A stretch of DNA of 64,000 bases from Paenibacillus macquariensis (lineage in GTDB: Bacteria; Bacillota; Bacilli; Paenibacillales; Paenibacillaceae): contig NZ_FTNK01000003.1 of assembly GCF_900156375.1 (NCBI RefSeq), positions 248,001 to 312,000 on the forward strand, written 5' to 3'. Positions 34,908-42,506 of this stretch are shown one piece after another (position 1 is the first letter of the stretch; every line of letters begins with the position of its first letter). The translations under genes were made by a program, and so were the position numbers. The notes under the pieces were generated by a model. It did no database searches. It was not told the DNA's origin and saw only the letters and a list, made by a program, of their open reading frames with translations.

Positions 34908-35777
34908 ATGAAAGATGCCTATTATTTTTCGCATGATAGCAACGCTCGTCACGATCCTAAGATATCAGCAATGCGCGGTGTGTACGGGGCTGAGGGCTAC
35001 GGATGGTACTGGATGCTGATTGAGATGATGCGAGATTCATCCGACTACAAATTAGACATCCAAGGCAAATACACATTTAATGCATTTGCATTGCAATTGC
35101 AATCAGATTGCAAGCGAATTGAAGAGTTTGTGAATGACTGTATCCAAGAATTCAAACTATTTGAGAGTGACGGGGATTCTTTTTGGAGCAATTCATTGTT
35201 ACGCCGAATGGATAAGCGTGAAGAAGTAAAAGCGAAACGCTCAGCCGCGGCAAAAGTTAGATGGGATAAGGAAAAAGGGGTCGATGGAGATCCTATTGAT
35301 GCAAATAGTATGCAAATGCATACTCCTAGCAATGCAAATGCAATGCAAGGAAAGGAAAGGAAAGTAAAGGAAAGGAAAGTAAATGAAAGTAAAGGAAATA
35401 AAAAAGAGATTATACCAAAGATCAAATTCGCTGAATTCGTCTCCCTCTCTCAAATTGAATATGACAAACTCATTTCTTCATACGGAGAAGAGAAGGCGAA
35501 AAAAATGATAGACATCTTGAACAATTACAAGGGAGCCAGTGGTAAGGCCTATAAAAGTGATTACATGGCTATTTTAAATTGGGTCGTTAAAAGAATGGAT
35601 GAAGAAGAGTACCGTGGTGCCAAAGCCTTCAAACCGAACACTGGCACCAGCAACAAACCAAAAATTCCAATTGTTACTGAATCAGTGGGGTCACATACAC
35701 CTTCTGAAGAAGAATTTGAAGAGTATATGAAATTTGCTAAGGAAATTCAGGCAAACAAGCAAAATGAAAATAGATAA
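34908..35777 (+). CDS. DUF4373-domain phage replication protein
   Basis: A 289-residue protein. The N-terminal DUF4373 (Lin1244/Lin1753-type) domain is AYYFSHDSNARHDPKISAMRGVYGAEGYGWYWMLIEMMRDSS, followed by RMDKREEVKAKRSAAAKVRWDKE. These domains occur in replication-initiation proteins of Firmicute phages, where they are thought to bind the origin. A lysine/glutamate spacer (KERKVKERKVNESKG) follows, encoded by GGAAA-GTAAA tandem repeats at about 35347-35400, then a DnaD-like C-terminal region (YGEEKAKKMIDILNNYKGASGKAYKSDYMAILNWVVKRM). AGAGGTGAAGAAGG precedes the ATG. The low-complexity repeat is prone to slippage. Confidence 0.85.
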   Translation: MKDAYYFSHDSNARHDPKISAMRGVYGAEGYGWYWMLIEMMRDSSDYKLDIQGKYTFNAFALQLQSDCKRIEEFVNDCIQEFKLFESDGDSFWSNSLLRRMDKREEVKAKRSAAAKVRWDKEKGVDGDPIDANSMQMHTPSNANAMQGKERKVKERKVNESKGNKKEIIPKIKFAEFVSLSQIEYDKLISSYGEEKAKKMIDILNNYKGASGKAYKSDYMAILNWVVKRMDEEEYRGAKAFKPNTGTSNKPKIPIVTESVGSHTPSEEEFEEYMKFAKEIQANKQNENR

Positions 35778-35803
35778 AAATCAAATCAATGAAGGAGCCA
35801 ATC

Positions 35804-36166
35804 ATGCAAAATGCAATCATAAAAATGAATGCTGAAATTGATAGCAGTAATAATCCATATGTGAAAGTAATTGGTGAATTTTTGAAGGCACATGTCGAAG
35901 CTAATCCGCAAGATGCTGAAAAGATTCTAGTGGACGATAAGACGATCTTACACAGTCTTGAATCAATGAAAGCTGAAGCAAAGGAAAAGCAACAGGATGG
36001 TATGGCGATATTAACCGATGCAGAAGGTTTTGCTGTTGTACTTAAGTATTTTGACATTGAAGGACAAGCTATAATTCCCACTGCTACAGTAGCTCCGTTA
36101 CCTAGTACAAACAATACTCAGAAATCATCCAGTCGCTTTGATATATCACTGGATGAACTCTTGTAA
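35804..36166 (+). CDS. PcfK-like protein
   Basis: A 120-residue protein; GAAGGAG fixes ATG 35804 rather than 35789. The N-terminal part (VKVIGEFLKAHVEANPQDAEKILVDDKTILHSLESMKAEAKEKQQDGMAILTDAEGFAVVLKYFDIEG) fits the PcfK-like pattern, with its closing acidic Tyr/Phe-Asp segment. The C-terminus ends in a conserved-looking SRFDISLDELL motif. PcfK and PcfJ are paired on enterococcal conjugative plasmid pCF10 and recur in phages; their role is not settled. The PcfJ-like partner follows 14 bases later. The family call is by pattern recognition and should be confirmed. Confidence 0.65.
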   Translation: MQNAIIKMNAEIDSSNNPYVKVIGEFLKAHVEANPQDAEKILVDDKTILHSLESMKAEAKEKQQDGMAILTDAEGFAVVLKYFDIEGQAIIPTATVAPLPSTNNTQKSSSRFDISLDELL

Positions 36167-36180
36167 AGGAGTGCTGTGTT

Positions 36181-37752
36181 ATGGATAAGAGAGATATTGA
36201 GTTCGAAGCATTTAGCGCTCATTTCCCCAAGACTATCAGTGCAGAGGTTGCAGATTATGCTACCAATGCGGTTCTTACTTGGAGCAGATATCTTTTTACA
36301 CGAAGAGTTAATGGGATACAGTTCGGTTTCTGTACACATTGCAAAAAAGAACATATGACTAATGAAAATCTGAAACATAATGATGTTGCAGAATGTGAAA
36401 AATGCGGATCAGTATGTGAGGTTAAAGCTAGTGGACGTGGTCGGAAGAAGCTCTTTGACGAAGCATATTTACTTTACTACATGAAATCCGAGAGCAATCC
36501 TAACGCTATCATTGCTCAGGGTTACTACCTTACTCGCGATTATCGCGAAGATTATCATAAAACGGAAACCAAGCTTAAGGTAATAGCCATGTATCTCTTT
36601 GAAACGGGTCACACCAAAATGTATCGAAGAGAATATTGGACCAAAACCGAGAACAAATTCTTTGAAAGAAAAAATATATGTTCCGAAGCAGTAAACAGCA
36701 TGCAGTGCAAGCGGTGTTACCATGCAATTCACAGTATTGAGAAAGCAGTCAAGGGGACTCCATTTCAGTACAGTATGTGGGAAAAGTATCAACATCAAGA
36801 CTATGTAAAAGTCTTTGATCTAGCATCAAAATATCCGTGCATTGAGTTTCTTACAAAGATTGGTTTACAAAAAGTCGTAGAAGCTAAACTTGGTGCTGGT
36901 CCAACACATGGAGTAATTAACTGGAATGGGAAGACGCCTGAAAAGGTATTACGGATGACCAAACAGGAAATCAAAAATATGGTCTCGTCAGGGGTCCCTA
37001 TCACTCCGGAAACGCTCAATGTATATCATCAATCCAAGAAGCAAGAACTTAATTACACCATAGCTGAGGCGCATGCGATGAAAGATTTAGAGAATGGATA
37101 TTACCGAAGAGAATTAGAGGAAATGAGCGTTCTGTCATCGATGGATATTATAAAACGTTACTTAGTAAAGCAATTTGGTAAAGAAGAAGTACGGACGATC
37201 TACCCCACCGGAGTGAAGTTATTATTGGCATGGAGGGATTACACCAAGGAGTGCAAAGAATTAGGGATGGATTTAAACAAAGAGCATATTCTCTTTCCCA
37301 ATAATATTTATCGTTCTCATCAAAAGACGATGAAGAAAGTTGAGACTAAGGCTAGCGAAGCCTTGAATAACCTTATAACAGCTCGATTGAAAGAGTTAGA
37401 TGATTTCTGTTTTGAAGAAGGCGATTATTTCATACGTCCTGCGTTATCTAGTCACGAACTTTTTGAGGAAGGTTCAGCTCTTGAGCATTGTGTGGGAGGT
37501 AGATATACAGAATCTTATGCAAAAGGAGAGACCAACATCTTTTTGATCAGGCGTACATTTGAACCAAAAAAGCCATTTTACACGCTGGAATTCAAGGGTG
37601 AACAGGTTATTCAATGTCAGGGCGGGAAAACAAACCGCGCTATGACCGAAGAGGTGGAAAGCTTTGTTTCTTCATTTAAATCTGAAAAGCTAACTGGAAA
37701 ATCAAATAAGATCAAAACCAAATCTAATCAACCGCAGGGGGTAGCAATATGA
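36181..37752 (+). CDS. PcfJ-domain protein
   Basis: A 523-residue protein. Near residues 51-85 it has a zinc ribbon (CTHCKKEH...CEKCGSVC), and about 178 another C-x-x-C (MQCKRCYHA). The PcfJ signature is in the last quarter: HELFEEGSALEHCVGGRYTESYAKGETNIFLIRRTFEPKKPFYTLEFKGEQVIQCQGGKTNRAMTEE, matching the HCVG-Y---Y..G...I..IR...P..P..TLE....I.Q..G..N pattern. This suggests a nucleic-acid-binding protein of the early/replication module. AGGAGTG precedes the ATG. The next gene overlaps its end by 4 bases. Confidence 0.85.
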   Translation: MDKRDIEFEAFSAHFPKTISAEVADYATNAVLTWSRYLFTRRVNGIQFGFCTHCKKEHMTNENLKHNDVAECEKCGSVCEVKASGRGRKKLFDEAYLLYYMKSESNPNAIIAQGYYLTRDYREDYHKTETKLKVIAMYLFETGHTKMYRREYWTKTENKFFERKNICSEAVNSMQCKRCYHAIHSIEKAVKGTPFQYSMWEKYQHQDYVKVFDLASKYPCIEFLTKIGLQKVVEAKLGAGPTHGVINWNGKTPEKVLRMTKQEIKNMVSSGVPITPETLNVYHQSKKQELNYTIAEAHAMKDLENGYYRRELEEMSVLSSMDIIKRYLVKQFGKEEVRTIYPTGVKLLLAWRDYTKECKELGMDLNKEHILFPNNIYRSHQKTMKKVETKASEALNNLITARLKELDDFCFEEGDYFIRPALSSHELFEEGSALEHCVGGRYTESYAKGETNIFLIRRTFEPKKPFYTLEFKGEQVIQCQGGKTNRAMTEEVESFVSSFKSEKLTGKSNKIKTKSNQPQGVAI

Positions 37753-38690
37753 GCCAATTATCACTTCGCACGACAGAGGTTATCGCAATCGAGATTAACA
37801 GTATAAGAGAACAGACACAACGTATTCTTTTGTTTAACAGCATAGAGATAGGGCGGAGATTGTCAGAAGCTAAGGCTATGCTCCCGCATGGTGAATGGGG
37901 AAACTGGCTTGCTGATTCGGTGGATTACTCACAAAGCACGGCGGGTAACCTGATGAAAATATTTGAAACTTACGGATCAGATCAACTAAGTCTATTCGGG
38001 GATAATTCAAATTCCCAAGCGCTTGCGAATTTGAGCTACACCCAAGCAGTTGCTTTGCTTGGTGTTCCAGAAGGAGAACGGGAACAATTTGTAGTTGATA
38101 ACAAAGTAGAAGAAATATCAACACGAGAGTTGAAGGCAGCCATTAAAGATCTTCAACAGGCAAATAAAGATAAAGAAGCTGCTGAAAAACGTGAAGAGAA
38201 AGAACGGAAGACCCGAGAAAATTTGGAGAAACAACAGAAGGAACATGAGGATATTGTGCGGAAGTTGAATGAACAAATCAAGCAGGCACAGGAAGCCGCT
38301 TATGCTGACCCTTCAGATGTTGATGATCAAGCCACCATTGAACTACAGGAATCACTTGATAAATCAAAAGAAGACCTTTCTTTATCACAAGCCAAGATCA
38401 AGAAATTAGAAGCAGAGCTAAAAGCCAAGCCTATCGAAGTTCAAGCAACTGTAGAAGTTGAAAAGATTCCTCATGAGATTGAAAAGGAACTTGAAGAGTT
38501 GCGGAAGAAAGTAGCTGAAAATACTGGGGAAGATGCGGCCCTCTTTAAAGCTCATTTCAAAGGTTTTACCGATGGGTTTTCTAATGTATTATCCTCGCTT
38601 GAAGTTTTAGAAAAGTCAGACTCTGAGCTTCATGAGAAATATAAAAGCGCAGTATCTAGGCTGTTGGGCAAGATGCTAGGAGAGTTATGA
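37749..38690 (+). CDS. DUF3102 coiled-coil phage protein
   Basis: A 313-residue protein. The first 130 residues form the DUF3102 domain: TQRILLFNSIEIGRRLSEAKAMLPHGEWGNWLADSVDYSQSTAGNLMKIFETYG, a winged/HTH-like fold seen in phage and plasmid proteins. A long charged coiled coil runs from about 130 to 260 (KDLQQANKDKEAAEKREEKERKTRENLEKQQKEHEDIVRKLNEQIKQ). A short globular C-terminus follows. Its function is unknown; the fold suggests DNA binding. It overlaps the PcfJ-like gene and the next ORF, so it is translated as part of the early operon. Confidence 0.8.
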   Translation: MSQLSLRTTEVIAIEINSIREQTQRILLFNSIEIGRRLSEAKAMLPHGEWGNWLADSVDYSQSTAGNLMKIFETYGSDQLSLFGDNSNSQALANLSYTQAVALLGVPEGEREQFVVDNKVEEISTRELKAAIKDLQQANKDKEAAEKREEKERKTRENLEKQQKEHEDIVRKLNEQIKQAQEAAYADPSDVDDQATIELQESLDKSKEDLSLSQAKIKKLEAELKAKPIEVQATVEVEKIPHEIEKELEELRKKVAENTGEDAALFKAHFKGFTDGFSNVLSSLEVLEKSDSELHEKYKSAVSRLLGKMLGEL

Positions 38691-38971
38691 GTACGGTGAG
38701 TGCAGTTTCCACAATTGATCCACGGGTTGTATTAATGATAAATCGTGCTATTAAGCCCTTGATTAATACAGGATGTAAAATCGAACGTCTACAAATGAAT
38801 GTTTGTCCTCATTCCGAGGCGGCACAACACCAAACAATTGATACTGCATATGGTAGCTTGCGGGTAAATCCAAACGGATATGTACCCGCAGGATTGGCAT
38901 ATGTGATCGAAGATGCTGGTAGAGTTGGCGGAGGATTTGCTTGGGTATCCAGACGGAAGCCAAAAATTTGA
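38687..38971 (+). CDS. Phage hypothetical protein (94 aa)
   Basis: No family recognised. The product starts MSTVSAVSTIDPRVVLMINRAIKPLINTG, contains two cysteines, and closes with a Gly-rich, probably beta-structured part (TAYGSLRVNPNGYVPAGLAYVIEDAGRVGGGFAWVSRRKPKI). The ATG overlaps the DUF3102 stop (ATGA), indicating coupled translation. Confidence 0.55.
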   Translation: MSTVSAVSTIDPRVVLMINRAIKPLINTGCKIERLQMNVCPHSEAAQHQTIDTAYGSLRVNPNGYVPAGLAYVIEDAGRVGGGFAWVSRRKPKI

Positions 38972-39005
38972 TCGAAAATACGTAGAGGTTGGAGGCTAGA
39001 GAGTA

Positions 39006-39284
39006 ATGGATAAACAACTCAAAGAAGAAAAAGCTCGCAAAATAATACAAATGTATACGGACGCAAATAGATACCAGATGCAAACAATTGAGTTAGCCAA
39101 ATTAAAGCGAGAGTTAAAAGAAGCTCAAGAGCGTGAAAGTGAGTTCCAAGGGATGGTAGAATCCATTGCTGCTTATGCATCAGGAGTACCAAAAATGGAG
39201 TATCAAGAAATTGAAGACATAATTAATAGTGCATGGCTGATTATTTACGGTGTACCAGGTATGAAGGAGTGTGAACCCAAGTGA
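39006..39284 (+). CDS. Phage hypothetical protein with coiled coil (92 aa)
   Basis: Residues 1-50 are a heptad-like helix (KQLKEEKARKIIQMYTDANRYQMQTIELAKLKRELKEAQERESEF), followed by a small hydrophobic part (IINSAWLIIYGVPGMKE). No signal peptide. GGAGGCTAGAG precedes the ATG and the end overlaps the next gene by 4 bases. Function unknown. Confidence 0.55.
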   Translation: MDKQLKEEKARKIIQMYTDANRYQMQTIELAKLKRELKEAQERESEFQGMVESIAAYASGVPKMEYQEIEDIINSAWLIIYGVPGMKECEPK

Positions 39285-39712
39285 ATGAAACAATGGACAA
39301 GCCAACTACAAGTAGTGTGACTTCTCAGGATTGGAAGGATATTGAACAAAAGCTGATGGGACTTTATAACCGAGCAATCCTAATCTGTGATGGGTATGAG
39401 CTTTCAATTGTTTTGGAGAGAAGAGATCAGTTTAAAAACGTTATTAGAATATACGTGAATGGAGCAATAGAAGGAAAGTGGTATATGGCAGATTGTGAGG
39501 AAAGACGTAGATTTTTTTGCCCTAGAACAAAGAATCTGTATTCCAAAAAAGAATTATCTGTATGGAAAAAAATATCGAAAAAAGAATATGCAAACAGGAT
39601 AGCTAAAAAATATTATTACTATGAACCTTGCTGGTTATCTTTCAGATCATTAAAAAGCCATTTGATTAAAAATAACAAGAATATTGAAATAGTCTTAAAG
39701 GATGGTGAATAG
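39281..39712 (+). CDS. Phage hypothetical protein (143 aa)
   Basis: A basic, aromatic-rich protein starting at GTG 39281 on an overlap with the previous stop; AAGGAG lies 15 bases upstream. Segments LSIVLERRDQFKNVIRIYVNGAIEGKWYMADCEERRRFFCPRTKNLYSKKELSVWKKISKKEYANRIAKKYYYYEPCWLSF are reminiscent of small conserved phage proteins of the early region, but I cannot name a domain. Four cysteines are present without a CxxC pair. Confidence 0.55.
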   Translation: MNETMDKPTTSSVTSQDWKDIEQKLMGLYNRAILICDGYELSIVLERRDQFKNVIRIYVNGAIEGKWYMADCEERRRFFCPRTKNLYSKKELSVWKKISKKEYANRIAKKYYYYEPCWLSFRSLKSHLIKNNKNIEIVLKDGE

Positions 39713-39715
39713 AGC

Positions 39716-39934
39716 ATGGGAGATCAAAAGGATGAATCTAAAAGTGAGTCAGTGATAGCACGTACACATTGGGTGTGGACCGAAAAGGGAAAAGAGCTAG
39801 ATCCGTATTCACGAGCTGGTAACAAAGTGTGGTCACATATTAATAAATCAGCACCAAAAAGGTATTTGGATGAGGGATATATACAAGATTCTTCTGAGTT
39901 CATAGTGGTAGGGCAAATAACATTAGACTTATAA
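39716..39934 (+). CDS. Phage hypothetical protein (72 aa)
   Basis: A short polar protein (MGDQKDESKSESVIARTHWVWTEKGKELDPYSRAGNKVWSHINKSAPKRYLDEGYIQDSSEFIVVGQITLDL). It starts 3 bases after the previous stop with weak spacing (GGTGAATAGAGC). No recognisable domain. Confidence 0.45.
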   Translation: MGDQKDESKSESVIARTHWVWTEKGKELDPYSRAGNKVWSHINKSAPKRYLDEGYIQDSSEFIVVGQITLDL

Positions 39935-39947
39935 AGGGGATAGGACG

Positions 39948-40319
39948 GTGATCGAGCAGATGGAACTTTTCCCAAGTCCTTCAAAGATTGAAATTGAAGA
40001 TGTACGTGAGTTGTTAAAAAAGTATCCTTCTATGTGTCACACTCTGAAAGTATTGGATAACAAAACAGAGTTAACTATATATGAACAACAAGTGTATCAG
40101 GAGTATTCAGTAAAAAAGAATCAAATTGAAATGGCTGTACAATGCATTTTGGATCAAGAGATCCGTGGGATCATACATTTTAGATTCATAGAAAAGAATC
40201 AACGGTGGGCAACCGTAACGAGATGGGATAGGTTCACGGATCGATCACTTGATAGGAAGATTGTTGAGGGTATCGAATCTATAGCAGGAACATTGAAATT
40301 GATAGGTGCTATTAAGTGA
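39948..40319 (+). CDS. ArpU-like late transcriptional regulator
   Basis: A 123-residue protein. The C-terminal half (VQCILDQEIRGIIHFRFIEKNQRWATVTRWDRFTDRSLDRKIVEGIESIAGTLKLIG) resembles the sigma-4-like helix-turn-helix of ArpU-type regulators, which sit at the end of the early region and switch on packaging and lysis genes in Firmicute phages. The position fits: it is directly before the non-coding region and the late operon. Start GTG 39948 with GGGGATAGGAC upstream. The match to ArpU is by layout and pattern, so it is moderate. Confidence 0.65.
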   Translation: MIEQMELFPSPSKIEIEDVRELLKKYPSMCHTLKVLDNKTELTIYEQQVYQEYSVKKNQIEMAVQCILDQEIRGIIHFRFIEKNQRWATVTRWDRFTDRSLDRKIVEGIESIAGTLKLIGAIK

Positions 40320-40325
40320 AATTTA

Positions 40326-40365
40326 CGTCTGTAATGCGTCTGTAATGCGTCTGTAGTACGTCCGT
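40326..40365 (+). repeat. 11-bp tandem repeats CGTCTGTAATG
   Basis: CGTCTGTAATG is repeated twice exactly from 40326, followed by CGTCTGTAGTA and CGTCCGTTTCA. It lies right after the ArpU-like gene at the start of the non-coding region, where late-promoter binding sites would be expected. Confidence 0.7.
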
Positions 40366-40389
40366 TTCACGTCGGCTTTTGCTAGTAGA

Positions 40390-40592
40390 TCAGGGATAAA
40401 GTAGATACATAGAGAGCGAACCTCTCGGGTGTATCTGCTACCCCTTATCGTGGCAGAACTCGGCTGTGCTGTGGGTCATTCGACCTTAGACGTGGATCGT
40501 CAAGGGTGCTGTGCGGGGGATGGAGCTAAGAGCGCTCTAAATTTTATTATGACCTTCATGGTACTGATAGGTTCGATTCCTGTCAAGGTCGT
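40390..40592 (+). ncRNA. Candidate structured RNA with tRNA-like T-arm
   Basis: No credible ORF spans this stretch. A long hairpin is built from AGATACA (about 40403) with TGTATCT (about 40430), closed further by GATAA/TTATC and topped by GAGAG-CGAAC-CTCTC. The 3' part has GACCTT at 40551-40556 pairing with AAGGTC at 40585-40590 around ATAGG-TTCGATT-CCTGT (40567-40583). That is an acceptor-like stem stacked on a canonical T-arm, but there is no room for D- and anticodon arms. Another GACCTT lies at 40482. It may be a decayed tRNA gene or a tRNA mimic. A terminator follows at 40654. Confidence 0.5.
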
Positions 40593-40653
40593 TAATTCAT
40601 AGTAATCCTCCTTATATAGCCGTTCATTATGTGCGGCACATTTTTTAAATCAC

Positions 40654-40692
40654 AAGTCACTGATCATATCAGTGACTTTTTTATTATTTTTG
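40654..40692 (+). terminator. Strong terminator after the structured region
   Basis: AAGTCACTGA at 40654-40663 and TCAGTGACTT at 40669-40678 form a perfect 10-bp stem with a 5-base loop, then TTTTTTATTATTTTT. It would separate the upstream transcript from the late genes. Confidence 0.92.
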
Positions 40693-40707
40693 AAAGGAGT
40701 GAGCTGA

Positions 40708-40848
40708 GTGGGAAAAATCAATAAACCACCAGTGAGACAACCATTGTTGTGTAAAGGTTGTGTATGGGGCAAGTGGGAGGGTTCCGCTCAGTTTTGCTCA
40801 AAGCCAGAAGGGTTTTGTGTTAAACAAGATGGTGGTGTTAAGAAATGA
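40708..40848 (+). CDS. Small Cys-rich phage protein (46 aa)
   Basis: A short gene read directly from the sequence: GAAAGGAG at 40691-40698, start GTG 40708, stop TGA 40846-40848. The 46-residue product has four cysteines arranged C-x2-C and C-x-(about 9)-C (LLCKGCVWGKWEGSAQFCSKPEGFCV), a likely zinc-binding knuckle, in a basic background. Its stop overlaps the ATG of the following recombinase, so the two are coupled. Similar small proteins often precede the late recombinase in Firmicute phages. Confidence 0.7.
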   Translation: MGKINKPPVRQPLLCKGCVWGKWEGSAQFCSKPEGFCVKQDGGVKK

Positions 40849-41393
40849 ACTTTGTTCAACCCATCCGAGATCAAGAAACTATTCAGGATATGAAGGATTA
40901 TCTAAAAGGTGCTAATCTTAGAAATTTCATCATGTTTCTACTTGGCGTTAATACAGGACTTCGGATTAGTGATATTTTGAGATTAAGAGTAAGAGATGTC
41001 ACAGGTTCGCACATTTCTATTAGAGAAAAGAAAACGAAAAAGCAAAAACGTATTTTTATAGTTGCTGAGTTAAAAAGAGAGCTTCAATCTTATATTGAAG
41101 GAAAGCCGCCGAATGAATTCCTAATAAAAAGTCGAGAAGGCATGAATCGATCTATTACCCGCGAGATGGCTTATAAGATCATTCGGGAGCTTGGAGATGA
41201 ATTTGCGCTATCAGAATTAGGTTGCCATACTCTCAGAAAGACTTTTGGATATATCTTTTATAACTATACAACGGATAAGGATATAGGGATGCTCATGGAC
41301 TTCTTTAATCATGCTTCACCGAAGATCACGCTTCGGTATATTGGCATGGAACAGGACAGCATGGACATGGCTTTAAAACGACACAAAGTGTAA
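40845..41393 (+). CDS. Short tyrosine recombinase of the late region
   Basis: A 182-residue catalytic-domain-only tyrosine recombinase. Catalytic residues: Arg in NTGLRISDILRLRVRD, HxxR in GCHTLRKTFGY, His/Asn region FFNHASPKITLRYIG with the nucleophile Tyr in LRYIG. It lacks the N-terminal core-binding domain of the main integrase at 31613. Such short XerC/D-like proteins upstream of the terminase genes are frequent in Firmicute prophages, and their job is not established (dimer resolution or genome circularisation are options). GTTAAGAAATG gives a coupled start. Confidence 0.85.
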   Translation: MNFVQPIRDQETIQDMKDYLKGANLRNFIMFLLGVNTGLRISDILRLRVRDVTGSHISIREKKTKKQKRIFIVAELKRELQSYIEGKPPNEFLIKSREGMNRSITREMAYKIIRELGDEFALSELGCHTLRKTFGYIFYNYTTDKDIGMLMDFFNHASPKITLRYIGMEQDSMDMALKRHKV

Positions 41394-41559
41394 TCAGTTA
41401 CTCATATCAAGGATGGGTGAAACTCATTTCTTAGACGGTTATATGAGCCTTACAGGACAAGGGATTTCAGAGTGTGTACGAGTTTAACACAATATAAGAT
41501 ATGTGTAACTCTATTGCATAAATTTTACCAGTAAATCATGAGAGAGGATTGTGAGATTT

Positions 41560-41883
41560 ATGTACAAAAAGACAGTGAATAGTAGAATGGAACTCAACAA
41601 AGTATTGGATGCATTAGATGTTATTGAAAAGGATTATACGATAGTCAAGGTGACAGATAAAGAGGCAGACGTAAGACGGGGAGATTACCCGTATTCATGG
41701 ATTGTAGAGGAGGTAGATCCGGAAGCTTCTGATAATAAAAGTTGGTCAGTCGGTGATATGCATGTCAACCTTACATTCAACTCTGACCCTTCAAGCCTTG
41801 AAGAGGTAAAAACAAAAATTCAAGAAGTGTTGTCTCGTCATCTATCTAATTTTGTTAGTCTTGATTTGAGTTCAGATGCCTAG
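41560..41883 (+). CDS. Phage hypothetical protein (107 aa)
   Basis: A small acidic protein starting MYKKTVNSRMELNKVLDALDVIEKDYTIVKVTDKEADVRRGDYPYSWIVEEVDPEA. It alternates strands and helices, with no known motif. GAGAGG at 41542-41547 is closer to GTG 41551 than to ATG 41560, so three extra residues at the start are possible. Its end overlaps the HNH gene by 8 bases. Confidence 0.55.
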   Translation: MYKKTVNSRMELNKVLDALDVIEKDYTIVKVTDKEADVRRGDYPYSWIVEEVDPEASDNKSWSVGDMHVNLTFNSDPSSLEEVKTKIQEVLSRHLSNFVSLDLSSDA

Positions 41884-42268
41884 TAAACCAAAGCAACCAT
41901 GTAAGAATATGGGATGCCCTAACCTAACCACTGATGGTTACTGTGAAGCACACGCTAAGGACAGGCATCAATATGATAGATTCCGTGGTACAGCCGCACA
42001 GCGTGGCTATGATGGTGTATGGCGTAAGGCTAGGGTAGGATTCTTACGTAAGCATCCGTTGTGCGTACATTGTTTGAATGGTGATAGGTTGACTGAAGCT
42101 ACTGTAGTCGATCACATTAAGCCACACAAGGGCGACAAGGAACTGTTCTGGGATCGGAATAACTGGCAGCCGTTATGTCAGAAGTGTCACGGCATTAAGA
42201 CTGCTACAGAGGATGGAGGGTTTGGGAATGCTAACGATAAGGATAACGGAGAGTATTGGAGACTATGA
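41876..42268 (+). CDS. HNH endonuclease
   Basis: A 130-residue phage HNH nuclease. It carries zinc-binding cysteine pairs (CKNMGCPN, CVHC, CQKC) and the HNH motif: VVDHIKPHKGDKELFWDRNNWQPLCQKCHGIKTATEDGG, with DH, N and H residues in place. In HK97-type cos phages an HNH protein next to the terminase genes is needed for cos cleavage with TerL. Its position 850 bases before TerS and close to the cos candidate fits this. The following small gene starts inside its 3' end. Confidence 0.92.
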   Translation: MPSKPKQPCKNMGCPNLTTDGYCEAHAKDRHQYDRFRGTAAQRGYDGVWRKARVGFLRKHPLCVHCLNGDRLTEATVVDHIKPHKGDKELFWDRNNWQPLCQKCHGIKTATEDGGFGNANDKDNGEYWRL

Positions 42269-42479
42269 GAAGGAAACCTTGGTTAGAGTTAGTGATGCTA
42301 CACCAGATGAACGGGTGACTATAATTGATCGCGTCATTGGTATGGCTGCTGATGAATGTGAGGTGGACATATGGACAGAGGGCAATTGCAAGTGTATGAA
42401 ATGTAAGCATACATTCATTGGGTATAACGTAGATGGCATTAAATGCCCGATGTGTAGCGGACCAGTCATGACTATCTAA
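42228..42479 (+). CDS. Small zinc-ribbon phage protein (83 aa)
   Basis: It starts inside the HNH gene at ATG 42228, with GGAGGG at 42214-42219. The N-terminal part is unremarkable (MLTIRITESIGDYEKETLVRVSDATPDERVTIIDRVIG). The C-terminal part is a zinc ribbon: CKCMKCKHTFIGYNVDGIKCPMCSG. No catalytic motif; perhaps a nucleic-acid or protein adaptor. Overlap with HNH is 41 bases in another frame. Confidence 0.6.
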   Translation: MLTIRITESIGDYEKETLVRVSDATPDERVTIIDRVIGMAADECEVDIWTEGNCKCMKCKHTFIGYNVDGIKCPMCSGPVMTI

Positions 42480-42506
42480 CAGGGGAATGGAGTGATGGTT
42501 TAGGAT

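Noticed and set aside
40482..40592. Full tRNA spanning GACCTT (40482) to AAGGTC (40590)
   Set aside because: At about 110 bases it is too long for a tRNA, and no anticodon arm can be drawn, so only the T-arm-like element is reported.
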